From the NCBI RefSeq assembly GCF_048569485.1, contig NW_027442056.1, positions 186,001 through 250,000 of the forward strand: a stretch of 64,000 bases of DNA. Reading direction: 5' to 3'. Below are positions 20,797 through 34,298 of this stretch, in pieces (the stretch's first letter is position 1; every line of letters starts with the position of its first letter). Source of the stretch: Anomaloglossus baeobatrachus (lineage: Eukaryota > Chordata > Amphibia > Anura > Aromobatidae). The notes under the pieces are model-generated. The model was not told where the DNA came from. It made no database searches and saw only the letters and a program-made list of their open reading frames with translations. The position numbers and the translations under genes are program-made.

Positions 20797-20984
20797 ATCG
20801 CTTCTCGGCCTTTTGGCTAAGATCAAGTGTAGTATCTGTTCTTATCAGTTTAATATCTGATACGTCCCCTATCTGGGGACCATATATTAAATGGATTTTT
20901 AGAACAGGGAGATGGAAAAAGAGCTTGCTCTGTCCACTCCACGCATTGACCTGGTATTGCAGTACCTCCAGGAACGGTGCACCC
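20797..20984 (+). ncRNA. RNU2: U2 snRNA, copy 9
   Basis: Matches copy 1; first full gene after the three-insertion cluster. Confidence 0.96.
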
Positions 20985-22104
20985 CTTCTTAACCCAGTTT
21001 CCAAAAGCAGAACTCGATTCACCTGATTCATATTAGCCCGATTAGCGAATTGAAATGAATTTTTATCTAACACACTTTTTACTTGCTTTATTCATCCAAA
21101 TAGCAAACTCATCACCACTCAACTTCACCAACTCTGCTATGTCCCGTGCAGTATCTTGTTGTCAGTCTAATCTAGATCATGTGTAATTGAATGGAATAGA
21201 TCCCTTTTGGACAAAGTGGAGTCAGATGCTGCAGTGACCACAGGTGTGAGAGGATCTACAATTGGCATCTGGTGTTATCTCTCTGCTTCCACTCCAAATA
21301 AAGTTACCTGTTGTTACCTGAACGTCAAATACTAAGAATGGGCGGCCTATGAAAGAATTAGTACTTTCATTAAGTATACTAAACCGGCTAATTGGGAATA
21401 GACAAACTGTAAAAAGCCCTCTGAGAAAGCCCCTCTCTAACCTTTGTTAGTAAGCTTTTCTGTAGCCTGCCTGTTGATGTATTTTCGGTTTGAACAGTGC
21501 ACAACATGAAGAGACGGAACACTGGCGGCTTGTCACAATGCCCCCCGATGACATCACAATAGCGCTGCTGCCTAGAAAACAAGCTGCGCAGAAGAAGTTG
21601 TTCTTTGGGTGGGAGGGTGGGCTAGTGGAAGGAGGGGGCAATCTCTTTTTTTCCCGGGTGGTAGGGGGATGACAGGAGAAGGGAAGCGGGTGGTGAGAAA
21701 GGTACAGAGGGCAGGGTTTGGGGGCTGGGAAGGAAAGGGAAAAGATTAGGGTTTGGGGATGATGAAAGGGCTTTCTACGGGTAAGGATGGCAAAGGGTGG
21801 CAGTGACGGAAAGTCAGGCAACCTGTCCTGTCCGTCTTTTTGTATCGTGAATTGGAAAGACTGCAAGGGGGAGGGGAGTTGCTTGCGCCCTAAAGGAGGA
21901 GTTATTCAGATTCATTGCAGTGGGCGGCGGCTGCAAAACGCACCATTCTTCTTGTTTTTGCTCTGCAAAGCAGCCTTTTCAAGGGTTGGCTTGGGTGACA
22001 AAATGTCTTGTGTAGGCGTGGGTTTGTCTCCCTCTCGCTCTCTCTCCCTAAGATGTGTCCGGCATAGGCCAGGGTGCCACTCGAGGCCCAAACCAATTCT
22101 GGTT

Positions 22105-22292
22105 ATCGCTTCTCGGCCTTTTGGCTAAGATCAAGTGTAGTATCTGTTCTTATCAGTTTAATATCTGATACGTCCCCTATCTGGGGACCATATATTAAAT
22201 GGATTTTTAGAACAGGGAGATGGAAAAAGAGCTTGCTCTGTCCACTCCACGCATTGACCTGGTATTGCAGTACCTCCAGGAACGGTGCACCC
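22105..22292 (+). ncRNA. RNU2: U2 snRNA, copy 10
   Basis: Matches copy 1. Confidence 0.96.
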
Positions 22293-23412
22293 CTTCTTAA
22301 CCCAGTTTCCAAAAGCAGAACTCGATTCACCTGATTCATATTAGCCCGATTAGCGAATTGAAATGAATTTTTATCTAACACACTTTTTACTTGCTTTATT
22401 CATCCAAATAGCAAACTCATCACCACTCAACTTCACCAACTCTGCTATGTCCCGTGCAGTATCTTGTTGTCAGTCTAATCTAGATCATGTGTAATTGAAT
22501 GGAATAGATCCCTTTTGGACAAAGTGGAGTCAGATGCTGCAGTGACCACAGGTGTGAGAGGATCTACAATTGGCATCTGGTGTTATCTCTCTGCTTCCAC
22601 TCCAAATAAAGTTACCTGTTGTTACCTGAACGTCAAATACTAAGAATGGGCGGCCTATGAAAGAATTAGTACTTTCATTAAGTATACTAAACCGGCTAAT
22701 TGGGAATAGACAAACTGTAAAAAGCCCTCTGAGAAAGCCCCTCTCTAACCTTTGTTAGTAAGCTTTTCTGTAGCCTGCCTGTTGATGTATTTTCGGTTTG
22801 AACAGTGCACAACATGAAGAGACGGAACACTGGCGGCTTGTCACAATGCCCCCCGATGACATCACAATAGCGCTGCTGCCTAGAAAACAAGCTGCGCAGA
22901 AGAAGTTGTTCTTTGGGTGGGAGGGTGGGCTAGTGGAAGGAGGGGGCAATCTCTTTTTTTCCCGGGTGGTAGGGGGATGACAGGAGAAGGGAAGCGGGTG
23001 GTGAGAAAGGTACAGAGGGCAGGGTTTGGGGGCTGGGAAGGAAAGGGAAAAGATTAGGGTTTGGGGATGATGAAAGGGCTTTCTACGGGTAAGGATGGCA
23101 AAGGGTGGCAGTGACGGAAAGTCAGGCAACCTGTCCTGTCCGTCTTTTTGTATCGTGAATTGGAAAGACTGCAAGGGGGAGGGGAGTTGCTTGCGCCCTA
23201 AAGGAGGAGTTATTCAGATTCATTGCAGTGGGCGGCGGCTGCAAAACGCACCATTCTTCTTGTTTTTGCTCTGCAAAGCAGCCTTTTCAAGGGTTGGCTT
23301 GGGTGACAAAATGTCTTGTGTAGGCGTGGGTTTGTCTCCCTCTCGCTCTCTCTCCCTAAGATGTGTCCGGCATAGGCCAGGGTGCCACTCGAGGCCCAAA
23401 CCAATTCTGGTT

Positions 23413-23600
23413 ATCGCTTCTCGGCCTTTTGGCTAAGATCAAGTGTAGTATCTGTTCTTATCAGTTTAATATCTGATACGTCCCCTATCTGGGGACCATA
23501 TATTAAATGGATTTTTAGAACAGGGAGATGGAAAAAGAGCTTGCTCTGTCCACTCCACGCATTGACCTGGTATTGCAGTACCTCCAGGAACGGTGCACCC
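23413..23600 (+). ncRNA. RNU2: U2 snRNA, copy 11
   Basis: Matches copy 1. Confidence 0.96.
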
Positions 23601-24720
23601 CTTCTTAACCCAGTTTCCAAAAGCAGAACTCGATTCACCTGATTCATATTAGCCCGATTAGCGAATTGAAATGAATTTTTATCTAACACACTTTTTACTT
23701 GCTTTATTCATCCAAATAGCAAACTCATCACCACTCAACTTCACCAACTCTGCTATGTCCCGTGCAGTATCTTGTTGTCAGTCTAATCTAGATCATGTGT
23801 AATTGAATGGAATAGATCCCTTTTGGACAAAGTGGAGTCAGATGCTGCAGTGACCACAGGTGTGAGAGGATCTACAATTGGCATCTGGTGTTATCTCTCT
23901 GCTTCCACTCCAAATAAAGTTACCTGTTGTTACCTGAACGTCAAATACTAAGAATGGGCGGCCTATGAAAGAATTAGTACTTTCATTAAGTATACTAAAC
24001 CGGCTAATTGGGAATAGACAAACTGTAAAAAGCCCTCTGAGAAAGCCCCTCTCTAACCTTTGTTAGTAAGCTTTTCTGTAGCCTGCCTGTTGATGTATTT
24101 TCGGTTTGAACAGTGCACAACATGAAGAGACGGAACACTGGCGGCTTGTCACAATGCCCCCCGATGACATCACAATAGCGCTGCTGCCTAGAAAACAAGC
24201 TGCGCAGAAGAAGTTGTTCTTTGGGTGGGAGGGTGGGCTAGTGGAAGGAGGGGGCAATCTCTTTTTTTCCCGGGTGGTAGGGGGATGACAGGAGAAGGGA
24301 AGCGGGTGGTGAGAAAGGTACAGAGGGCAGGGTTTGGGGGCTGGGAAGGAAAGGGAAAAGATTAGGGTTTGGGGATGATGAAAGGGCTTTCTACGGGTAA
24401 GGATGGCAAAGGGTGGCAGTGACGGAAAGTCAGGCAACCTGTCCTGTCCGTCTTTTTGTATCGTGAATTGGAAAGACTGCAAGGGGGAGGGGAGTTGCTT
24501 GCGCCCTAAAGGAGGAGTTATTCAGATTCATTGCAGTGGGCGGCGGCTGCAAAACGCACCATTCTTCTTGTTTTTGCTCTGCAAAGCAGCCTTTTCAAGG
24601 GTTGGCTTGGGTGACAAAATGTCTTGTGTAGGCGTGGGTTTGTCTCCCTCTCGCTCTCTCTCCCTAAGATGTGTCCGGCATAGGCCAGGGTGCCACTCGA
24701 GGCCCAAACCAATTCTGGTT

Positions 24721-24908
24721 ATCGCTTCTCGGCCTTTTGGCTAAGATCAAGTGTAGTATCTGTTCTTATCAGTTTAATATCTGATACGTCCCCTATCTGG
24801 GGACCATATATTAAATGGATTTTTAGAACAGGGAGATGGAAAAAGAGCTTGCTCTGTCCACTCCACGCATTGACCTGGTATTGCAGTACCTCCAGGAACG
24901 GTGCACCC
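24721..24908 (+). ncRNA. RNU2: U2 snRNA, copy 12
   Basis: Matches copy 1. Confidence 0.96.
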
Positions 24909-26028
24909 CTTCTTAACCCAGTTTCCAAAAGCAGAACTCGATTCACCTGATTCATATTAGCCCGATTAGCGAATTGAAATGAATTTTTATCTAACACACT
25001 TTTTACTTGCTTTATTCATCCAAATAGCAAACTCATCACCACTCAACTTCACCAACTCTGCTATGTCCCGTGCAGTATCTTGTTGTCAGTCTAATCTAGA
25101 TCATGTGTAATTGAATGGAATAGATCCCTTTTGGACAAAGTGGAGTCAGATGCTGCAGTGACCACAGGTGTGAGAGGATCTACAATTGGCATCTGGTGTT
25201 ATCTCTCTGCTTCCACTCCAAATAAAGTTACCTGTTGTTACCTGAACGTCAAATACTAAGAATGGGCGGCCTATGAAAGAATTAGTACTTTCATTAAGTA
25301 TACTAAACCGGCTAATTGGGAATAGACAAACTGTAAAAAGCCCTCTGAGAAAGCCCCTCTCTAACCTTTGTTAGTAAGCTTTTCTGTAGCCTGCCTGTTG
25401 ATGTATTTTCGGTTTGAACAGTGCACAACATGAAGAGACGGAACACTGGCGGCTTGTCACAATGCCCCCCGATGACATCACAATAGCGCTGCTGCCTAGA
25501 AAACAAGCTGCGCAGAAGAAGTTGTTCTTTGGGTGGGAGGGTGGGCTAGTGGAAGGAGGGGGCAATCTCTTTTTTTCCCGGGTGGTAGGGGGATGACAGG
25601 AGAAGGGAAGCGGGTGGTGAGAAAGGTACAGAGGGCAGGGTTTGGGGGCTGGGAAGGAAAGGGAAAAGATTAGGGTTTGGGGATGATGAAAGGGCTTTCT
25701 ACGGGTAAGGATGGCAAAGGGTGGCAGTGACGGAAAGTCAGGCAACCTGTCCTGTCCGTCTTTTTGTATCGTGAATTGGAAAGACTGCAAGGGGGAGGGG
25801 AGTTGCTTGCGCCCTAAAGGAGGAGTTATTCAGATTCATTGCAGTGGGCGGCGGCTGCAAAACGCACCATTCTTCTTGTTTTTGCTCTGCAAAGCAGCCT
25901 TTTCAAGGGTTGGCTTGGGTGACAAAATGTCTTGTGTAGGCGTGGGTTTGTCTCCCTCTCGCTCTCTCTCCCTAAGATGTGTCCGGCATAGGCCAGGGTG
26001 CCACTCGAGGCCCAAACCAATTCTGGTT

Positions 26029-26216
26029 ATCGCTTCTCGGCCTTTTGGCTAAGATCAAGTGTAGTATCTGTTCTTATCAGTTTAATATCTGATACGTCCC
26101 CTATCTGGGGACCATATATTAAATGGATTTTTAGAACAGGGAGATGGAAAAAGAGCTTGCTCTGTCCACTCCACGCATTGACCTGGTATTGCAGTACCTC
26201 CAGGAACGGTGCACCC
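26029..26216 (+). ncRNA. RNU2: U2 snRNA, copy 13
   Basis: Matches copy 1. A private C-to-T occurs in its downstream spacer near 26488. Confidence 0.96.
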
Positions 26217-27336
26217 CTTCTTAACCCAGTTTCCAAAAGCAGAACTCGATTCACCTGATTCATATTAGCCCGATTAGCGAATTGAAATGAATTTTTATCT
26301 AACACACTTTTTACTTGCTTTATTCATCCAAATAGCAAACTCATCACCACTCAACTTCACCAACTCTGCTATGTCCCGTGCAGTATCTTGTTGTCAGTCT
26401 AATCTAGATCATGTGTAATTGAATGGAATAGATCCCTTTTGGACAAAGTGGAGTCAGATGCTGCAGTGACCACAGGTGTGAGAGGATTTACAATTGGCAT
26501 CTGGTGTTATCTCTCTGCTTCCACTCCAAATAAAGTTACCTGTTGTTACCTGAACGTCAAATACTAAGAATGGGCGGCCTATGAAAGAATTAGTACTTTC
26601 ATTAAGTATACTAAACCGGCTAATTGGGAATAGACAAACTGTAAAAAGCCCTCTGAGAAAGCCCCTCTCTAACCTTTGTTAGTAAGCTTTTCTGTAGCCT
26701 GCCTGTTGATGTATTTTCGGTTTGAACAGTGCACAACATGAAGAGACGGAACACTGGCGGCTTGTCACAATGCCCCCCGATGACATCACAATAGCGCTGC
26801 TGCCTAGAAAACAAGCTGCGCAGAAGAAGTTGTTCTTTGGGTGGGAGGGTGGGCTAGTGGAAGGAGGGGGCAATCTCTTTTTTTCCCGGGTGGTAGGGGG
26901 ATGACAGGAGAAGGGAAGCGGGTGGTGAGAAAGGTACAGAGGGCAGGGTTTGGGGGCTGGGAAGGAAAGGGAAAAGATTAGGGTTTGGGGATGATGAAAG
27001 GGCTTTCTACGGGTAAGGATGGCAAAGGGTGGCAGTGACGGAAAGTCAGGCAACCTGTCCTGTCCGTCTTTTTGTATCGTGAATTGGAAAGACTGCAAGG
27101 GGGAGGGGAGTTGCTTGCGCCCTAAAGGAGGAGTTATTCAGATTCATTGCAGTGGGCGGCGGCTGCAAAACGCACCATTCTTCTTGTTTTTGCTCTGCAA
27201 AGCAGCCTTTTCAAGGGTTGGCTTGGGTGACAAAATGTCTTGTGTAGGCGTGGGTTTGTCTCCCTCTCGCTCTCTCTCCCTAAGATGTGTCCGGCATAGG
27301 CCAGGGTGCCACTCGAGGCCCAAACCAATTCTGGTT

Positions 27337-27524
27337 ATCGCTTCTCGGCCTTTTGGCTAAGATCAAGTGTAGTATCTGTTCTTATCAGTTTAATATCTGA
27401 TACGTCCCCTATCTGGGGACCATATATTAAATGGATTTTTAGAACAGGGAGATGGAAAAAGAGCTTGCTCTGTCCACTCCACGCATTGACCTGGTATTGC
27501 AGTACCTCCAGGAACGGTGCACCC
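27337..27524 (+). ncRNA. RNU2: U2 snRNA, copy 14
   Basis: Matches copy 1. Confidence 0.96.
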
Positions 27525-28644
27525 CTTCTTAACCCAGTTTCCAAAAGCAGAACTCGATTCACCTGATTCATATTAGCCCGATTAGCGAATTGAAATGAAT
27601 TTTTATCTAACACACTTTTTACTTGCTTTATTCATCCAAATAGCAAACTCATCACCACTCAACTTCACCAACTCTGCTATGTCCCGTGCAGTATCTTGTT
27701 GTCAGTCTAATCTAGATCATGTGTAATTGAATGGAATAGATCCCTTTTGGACAAAGTGGAGTCAGATGCTGCAGTGACCACAGGTGTGAGAGGATCTACA
27801 ATTGGCATCTGGTGTTATCTCTCTGCTTCCACTCCAAATAAAGTTACCTGTTGTTACCTGAACGTCAAATACTAAGAATGGGCGGCCTATGAAAGAATTA
27901 GTACTTTCATTAAGTATACTAAACCGGCTAATTGGGAATAGACAAACTGTAAAAAGCCCTCTGAGAAAGCCCCTCTCTAACCTTTGTTAGTAAGCTTTTC
28001 TGTAGCCTGCCTGTTGATGTATTTTCGGTTTGAACAGTGCACAACATGAAGAGACGGAACACTGGCGGCTTGTCACAATGCCCCCCGATGACATCACAAT
28101 AGCGCTGCTGCCTAGAAAACAAGCTGCGCAGAAGAAGTTGTTCTTTGGGTGGGAGGGTGGGCTAGTGGAAGGAGGGGGCAATCTCTTTTTTTCCCGGGTG
28201 GTAGGGGGATGACAGGAGAAGGGAAGCGGGTGGTGAGAAAGGTACAGAGGGCAGGGTTTGGGGGCTGGGAAGGAAAGGGAAAAGATTAGGGTTTGGGGAT
28301 GATGAAAGGGCTTTCTACGGGTAAGGATGGCAAAGGGTGGCAGTGACGGAAAGTCAGGCAACCTGTCCTGTCCGTCTTTTTGTATCGTGAATTGGAAAGA
28401 CTGCAAGGGGGAGGGGAGTTGCTTGCGCCCTAAAGGAGGAGTTATTCAGATTCATTGCAGTGGGCGGCGGCTGCAAAACGCACCATTCTTCTTGTTTTTG
28501 CTCTGCAAAGCAGCCTTTTCAAGGGTTGGCTTGGGTGACAAAATGTCTTGTGTAGGCGTGGGTTTGTCTCCCTCTCGCTCTCTCTCCCTAAGATGTGTCC
28601 GGCATAGGCCAGGGTGCCACTCGAGGCCCAAACCAATTCTGGTT

Positions 28645-28832
28645 ATCGCTTCTCGGCCTTTTGGCTAAGATCAAGTGTAGTATCTGTTCTTATCAGTTTA
28701 ATATCTGATACGTCCCCTATCTGGGGACCATATATTAAATGGATTTTTAGAACAGGGAGATGGAAAAAGAGCTTGCTCTGTCCACTCCACGCATTGACCT
28801 GGTATTGCAGTACCTCCAGGAACGGTGCACCC
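28645..28832 (+). ncRNA. RNU2: U2 snRNA, copy 15
   Basis: Matches copy 1. Confidence 0.96.
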
Positions 28833-29952
28833 CTTCTTAACCCAGTTTCCAAAAGCAGAACTCGATTCACCTGATTCATATTAGCCCGATTAGCGAATTG
28901 AAATGAATTTTTATCTAACACACTTTTTACTTGCTTTATTCATCCAAATAGCAAACTCATCACCACTCAACTTCACCAACTCTGCTATGTCCCGTGCAGT
29001 ATCTTGTTGTCAGTCTAATCTAGATCATGTGTAATTGAATGGAATAGATCCCTTTTGGACAAAGTGGAGTCAGATGCTGCAGTGACCACAGGTGTGAGAG
29101 GATCTACAATTGGCATCTGGTGTTATCTCTCTGCTTCCACTCCAAATAAAGTTACCTGTTGTTACCTGAACGTCAAATACTAAGAATGGGCGGCCTATGA
29201 AAGAATTAGTACTTTCATTAAGTATACTAAACCGGCTAATTGGGAATAGACAAACTGTAAAAAGCCCTCTGAGAAAGCCCCTCTCTAACCTTTGTTAGTA
29301 AGCTTTTCTGTAGCCTGCCTGTTGATGTATTTTCGGTTTGAACAGTGCACAACATGAAGAGACGGAACACTGGCGGCTTGTCACAATGCCCCCCGATGAC
29401 ATCACAATAGCGCTGCTGCCTAGAAAACAAGCTGCGCAGAAGAAGTTGTTCTTTGGGTGGGAGGGTGGGCTAGTGGAAGGAGGGGGCAATCTCTTTTTTT
29501 CCCGGGTGGTAGGGGGATGACAGGAGAAGGGAAGCGGGTGGTGAGAAAGGTACAGAGGGCAGGGTTTGGGGGCTGGGAAGGAAAGGGAAAAGATTAGGGT
29601 TTGGGGATGATGAAAGGGCTTTCTACGGGTAAGGATGGCAAAGGGTGGCAGTGACGGAAAGTCAGGCAACCTGTCCTGTCCGTCTTTTTGTATCGTGAAT
29701 TGGAAAGACTGCAAGGGGGAGGGGAGTTGCTTGCGCCCTAAAGGAGGAGTTATTCAGATTCATTGCAGTGGGCGGCGGCTGCAAAACGCACCATTCTTCT
29801 TGTTTTTGCTCTGCAAAGCAGCCTTTTCAAGGGTTGGCTTGGGTGACAAAATGTCTTGTGTAGGCGTGGGTTTGTCTCCCTCTCGCTCTCTCTCCCTAAG
29901 ATGTGTCCGGCATAGGCCAGGGTGCCACTCGAGGCCCAAACCAATTCTGGTT

Positions 29953-30137
29953 ATCGCTTCTCGGCCTTTTGGCTAAGATCAAGTGTAGTATCTGTTCTTA
30001 GTTTAATATCTGATACGTCCCCTATCTGGGGACCATATATTAAATGGATTTTTAGAACAGGGAGATGGAAAAAGAGCTTGCTCTGTCCACTCCACGCATT
30101 GACCTGGTATTGCAGTACCTCCAGGAACGGTGCACCC
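29953..30137 (+). pseudogene. RNU2: U2 snRNA copy 16 with a 3-nt deletion in stem IIa
   Basis: Three bases (TCA, U2 49-51 or an equivalent placement) are missing at 30000/30001, so CTTATCAGTTT reads CTTAGTTT. The lost bases form the 5' arm of stem IIa, which pairs with CTGAT near U2 63-67, so the helix should be disrupted. The rest matches copy 1. Function is probably impaired, though transcription could continue. Confidence 0.85.
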
Positions 30138-31307
30138 CTTCTTAACCCAGTTTCCAAAAGCAGAACTCGATTCACCTGATTCATATTAGCCCGATTAGCG
30201 AATTGAAATGAATTTTTATCTAACACACTTTTTACTTGCTTTATTCATCCAAATAGCAAACTCATCACCACTCAACTTCACCAACTCTGCTATGTCCCGT
30301 GCAGTATCTTGTTGTCAGTCTAATCTAGATCATGTGTAATTGAATGGAATAGATCCCTTTTGGACAAAGTGGAGTCAGATGCTGCAGTGACCACAGGTGT
30401 GAGAGGATCTACAATTGGCATCTGGTGTTATCTCTCTGCTTCCACTCCAAATAAAGTTACCTGTTGTTACCTGAACGTCAAATACTAAGAATGGGCGGCC
30501 TATGAAAGAATTAGTACTTTCATTAAGTATACTAAACCGGCTAATTGGGAATAGACAAACTGTAAAAAGCCCTCTGAGAAAGCCCCTCTCTAACCTTTGT
30601 TAGTAAGCTTTTCTGTAGCCTGCCTGTTGATGTATTTTCGGTTTGAACAGTGCACAACATGAAGAGACGGAACACTGGCGGCTTGTCACAATGCCCCCCG
30701 ATGACATCACAATAGCGCTGCTGCCTAGAAAACAAGCTGCGCAGAAGAAGTTGTTCTTTGGGTGGGAGGATGGGCTAGTGGAAGGAGGGGGCAATCTCTT
30801 TTTTTCCCGGGTGGTAGGGGGATGACAGGAGAAGGGAAGCGGGTGGTGAGAAAGGTACAGAGGGCAGGGTTTGGGGGCTGGGAAGGAAAGGGAAAAGATT
30901 AGGGTTTGGGGATGATGAAAGGGCTTTCTACGGGTAAGGATGGCAAAGGGTGGCAGTGACGGAAAGTCAGGCAACCTGTCCTGTCCGTCTTTTTGTATCG
31001 TGAATTGGAAAGACTGCAAGGGGGAGGGGAGTTGCTTGCGCCCTAAAGGAGGAGTTATTCAGATTCATTGCAGTGGGCGGCGGCTGCAAAACGCACCATT
31101 CTTCTTGTTTTTGCTCTGCAAAGCAGCCTTTTCAAGGGTTGGCTTGGGTGACAAAATGTCTTGTGTAGGCGTGGGTTTGTCTCCCTCTCGCTCTCTCTCC
31201 CTAAGATGTGTCCGGCATAGGCCAGGGTGCCACTCGAGGCCCAAACCAATTCTGGTTATCGCTTCTCGGCCTTTTGGCTAAGATCAAGTGTAGTATCTGT
31301 TCTTATC

Positions 31308-31394
31308 CAGGATTGCCGCAGGCTGATCCACAGCCTGCTCAGAGACTATTCCATCATGGACAGTCCGGACGACAGCGCCGAGGAGGAGGTTTAG
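31308..31394 (+). pseudogene. Possible C-terminal tail of a LINE ORF
   Basis: The frame starting at the first inserted base reads 28 residues, including RRLIHSLLRDYSIMD and an acidic end DDSAEEEV, then a TAG stop. It sits where the end of a LINE ORF2 would be in a truncated copy. It is short and has no diagnostic motif, so the coding call rests on position and composition. Confidence 0.4.
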
Positions 31395-31719
31395 ACCTCT
31401 TCCATGCCCCCTCCCTCCTTTTCCCGTTATGTGCGTCTTTCAATAAAGCTTCGGGCCTGTGATTTCCCCACCCTATCCCCCTTTTCCCCTACCCCCATCC
31501 CCCAATCGCCGGTTCGTCGTTATTTATTGTCTAACTTTTTCTTTCAGCTTGAGTGTTATGGATAAGCATAGGAGTGTGATGTATAGTTTAGTGCGTCGTA
31601 CTCTATGGCTATGTAAGAAGGATTGTATAGTTCTGTGTGTACGGGGCTGCGGCACTGTACACGGTTTGTTACCTTTTTGTGAGTAGTGCATGATAATAAA
31701 GATGCTGTTAAATCAAAAA
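31308..31719 (+). mobile_element. Type-B U2-targeted LINE fragment (412 bp, 5'-truncated)
   Basis: Same 3' junction at U2 38 as type A and the same terminal TTAAATC plus A run, but otherwise unrelated. It begins inside a possible coding frame and has a pyrimidine-rich 3' untranslated region of about 325 bp with AATAAA at 31442 and 31695. The structure fits a 5'-truncated LINE copied by target-primed reverse transcription. Candidates are Keno (Tx1 clade) or Utopia; too little coding sequence remains to choose. Confidence 0.82.
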
Positions 31720-32990
31720 ATCTGTTCTTATCAGTTTAATATCTGATACGTCCCCTATCTGGGGACCATATATTAAATGGATTTTTAGAACAGGGAGATG
31801 GAAAAAGAGCTTGCTCTGTCCACTCCACGCATTGACCTGGTATTGCAGTACCTCCAGGAACGGTGCACCCCTTCTTAACCCAGTTTCCAAAAGCAGAACT
31901 CGATTCACCTGATTCATATTAGCCCGATTAGCGAATTGAAATGAATTTTTATCTAACACACTTTTTACTTGCTTTATTCATCCAAATAGCAAACTCATCA
32001 CCACTCAACTTCACCAACTCTGCTATGTCCCGTGCAGTATCTTGTTGTCAGTCTAATCTAGATCATGTGTAATTGAATGGAATAGATCCCTTTTGGACAA
32101 AGTGGAGTCAGATGCTGCAGTGACCACAGGTGTGAGAGGATCTACAATTGGCATCTGGTGTTATCTCTCTGCTTCCACTCCAAATAAAGTTACCTGTTGT
32201 TACCTGAACGTCAAATACTAAGAATGGGCGGCCTATGAAAGAATTAGTACTTTCATTAAGTATACTAAACCGGCTAATTGGGAATAGACAAACTGTAAAA
32301 AGCCCTCTGAGAAAGCCCCTCTCTAACCTTTGTTAGTAAGCTTTTCTGTAGCCTGCCTGTTGATGTATTTTCGGTTTGAACAGTGCACAACATGAAGAGA
32401 CGGAACACTGGCGGCTTGTCACAATGCCCCCCGATGACATCACAATAGCGCTGCTGCCTAGAAAACAAGCTGCGCAGAAGAAGTTGTTCTTTGGGTGGGA
32501 GGGTGGGCTAGTGGAAGGAGGGGGCAATCTCTTTTTTTCCCGGGTGGTAGGGGGATGACAGGAGAAGGGAAGCGGGTGGTGAGAAAGGTACAGAGGGCAG
32601 GGTTTGGGGGCTGGGAAGGAAAGGGAAAAGATTAGGGTTTGGGGATGATGAAAGGGCTTTCTACGGGTAAGGATGGCAAAGGGTGGCAGTGACGGAAAGT
32701 CAGGCAACCTGTCCTGTCCGTCTTTTTGTATCGTGAATTGGAAAGACTGCAAGGGGGAGGGGAGTTGCTTGCGCCCTAAAGGAGGAGTTATTCAGATTCA
32801 TTGCAGTGGGCGGCGGCTGCAAAACGCACCATTCTTCTTGTTTTTGCTCTGCAAAGCAGCCTTTTCAAGGGTTGGCTTGGGTGACAAAATGTCTTGTGTA
32901 GGCGTGGGTTTGTCTCCCTCTCGCTCTCTCTCCCTAAGATGTGTCCGGCATAGGCCAGGGTGCCACTCGAGGCCCAAACCAATTCTGGTT

Positions 32991-33178
32991 ATCGCTTCTC
33001 GGCCTTTTGGCTAAGATCAAGTGTAGTATCTGTTCTTATCAGTTTAATATCTGATACGTCCCCTATCTGGGGACCATATATTAAATGGATTTTTAGAACA
33101 GGGAGATGGAAAAAGAGCTTGCTCTGTCCACTCCACGCATTGACCTGGTATTGCAGTACCTCCAGGAACGGTGCACCC
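32991..33178 (+). ncRNA. RNU2: U2 snRNA, copy 18
   Basis: Matches copy 1. Confidence 0.96.
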
Positions 33179-34298
33179 CTTCTTAACCCAGTTTCCAAAA
33201 GCAGAACTCGATTCACCTGATTCATATTAGCCCGATTAGCGAATTGAAATGAATTTTTATCTAACACACTTTTTACTTGCTTTATTCATCCAAATAGCAA
33301 ACTCATCACCACTCAACTTCACCAACTCTGCTATGTCCCGTGCAGTATCTTGTTGTCAGTCTAATCTAGATCATGTGTAATTGAATGGAATAGATCCCTT
33401 TTGGACAAAGTGGAGTCAGATGCTGCAGTGACCACAGGTGTGAGAGGATCTACAATTGGCATCTGGTGTTATCTCTCTGCTTCCACTCCAAATAAAGTTA
33501 CCTGTTGTTACCTGAACGTCAAATACTAAGAATGGGCGGCCTATGAAAGAATTAGTACTTTCATTAAGTATACTAAACCGGCTAATTGGGAATAGACAAA
33601 CTGTAAAAAGCCCTCTGAGAAAGCCCCTCTCTAACCTTTGTTAGTAAGCTTTTCTGTAGCCTGCCTGTTGATGTATTTTCGGTTTGAACAGTGCACAACA
33701 TGAAGAGACGGAACACTGGCGGCTTGTCACAATGCCCCCCGATGACATCACAATAGCGCTGCTGCCTAGAAAACAAGCTGCGCAGAAGAAGTTGTTCTTT
33801 GGGTGGGAGGGTGGGCTAGTGGAAGGAGGGGGCAATCTCTTTTTTTCCCGGGTGGTAGGGGGATGACAGGAGAAGGGAAGCGGGTGGTGAGAAAGGTACA
33901 GAGGGCAGGGTTTGGGGGCTGGGAAGGAAAGGGAAAAGATTAGGGTTTGGGGATGATGAAAGGGCTTTCTACGGGTAAGGATGGCAAAGGGTGGCAGTGA
34001 CGGAAAGTCAGGCAACCTGTCCTGTCCGTCTTTTTGTATCGTGAATTGGAAAGACTGCAAGGGGGAGGGGAGTTGCTTGCGCCCTAAAGGAGGAGTTATT
34101 CAGATTCATTGCAGTGGGCGGCGGCTGCAAAACGCACCATTCTTCTTGTTTTTGCTCTGCAAAGCAGCCTTTTCAAGGGTTGGCTTGGGTGACAAAATGT
34201 CTTGTGTAGGCGTGGGTTTGTCTCCCTCTCGCTCTCTCTCCCTAAGATGTGTCCGGCATAGGCCAGGGTGCCACTCGAGGCCCAAACCAATTCTGGTT

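Larger units (their letters stand above)
31258..31870 (+). pseudogene. RNU2: U2 snRNA copy 17, split by type-B retroelement
   Basis: U2 1-50 lies at 31258-31307 and U2 38-188 at 31720-31870, with a 13-bp target duplication (U2 38-50). Confidence 0.95.

Noticed and set aside
31208-31462. An 84-codon open frame running from U2 into the type-B insert
   Set aside because: It begins in U2 and its upstream spacer and crosses the insertion junction, so it is a chimeric accident; the alternative frame ending at 31394 fits a LINE tail better.
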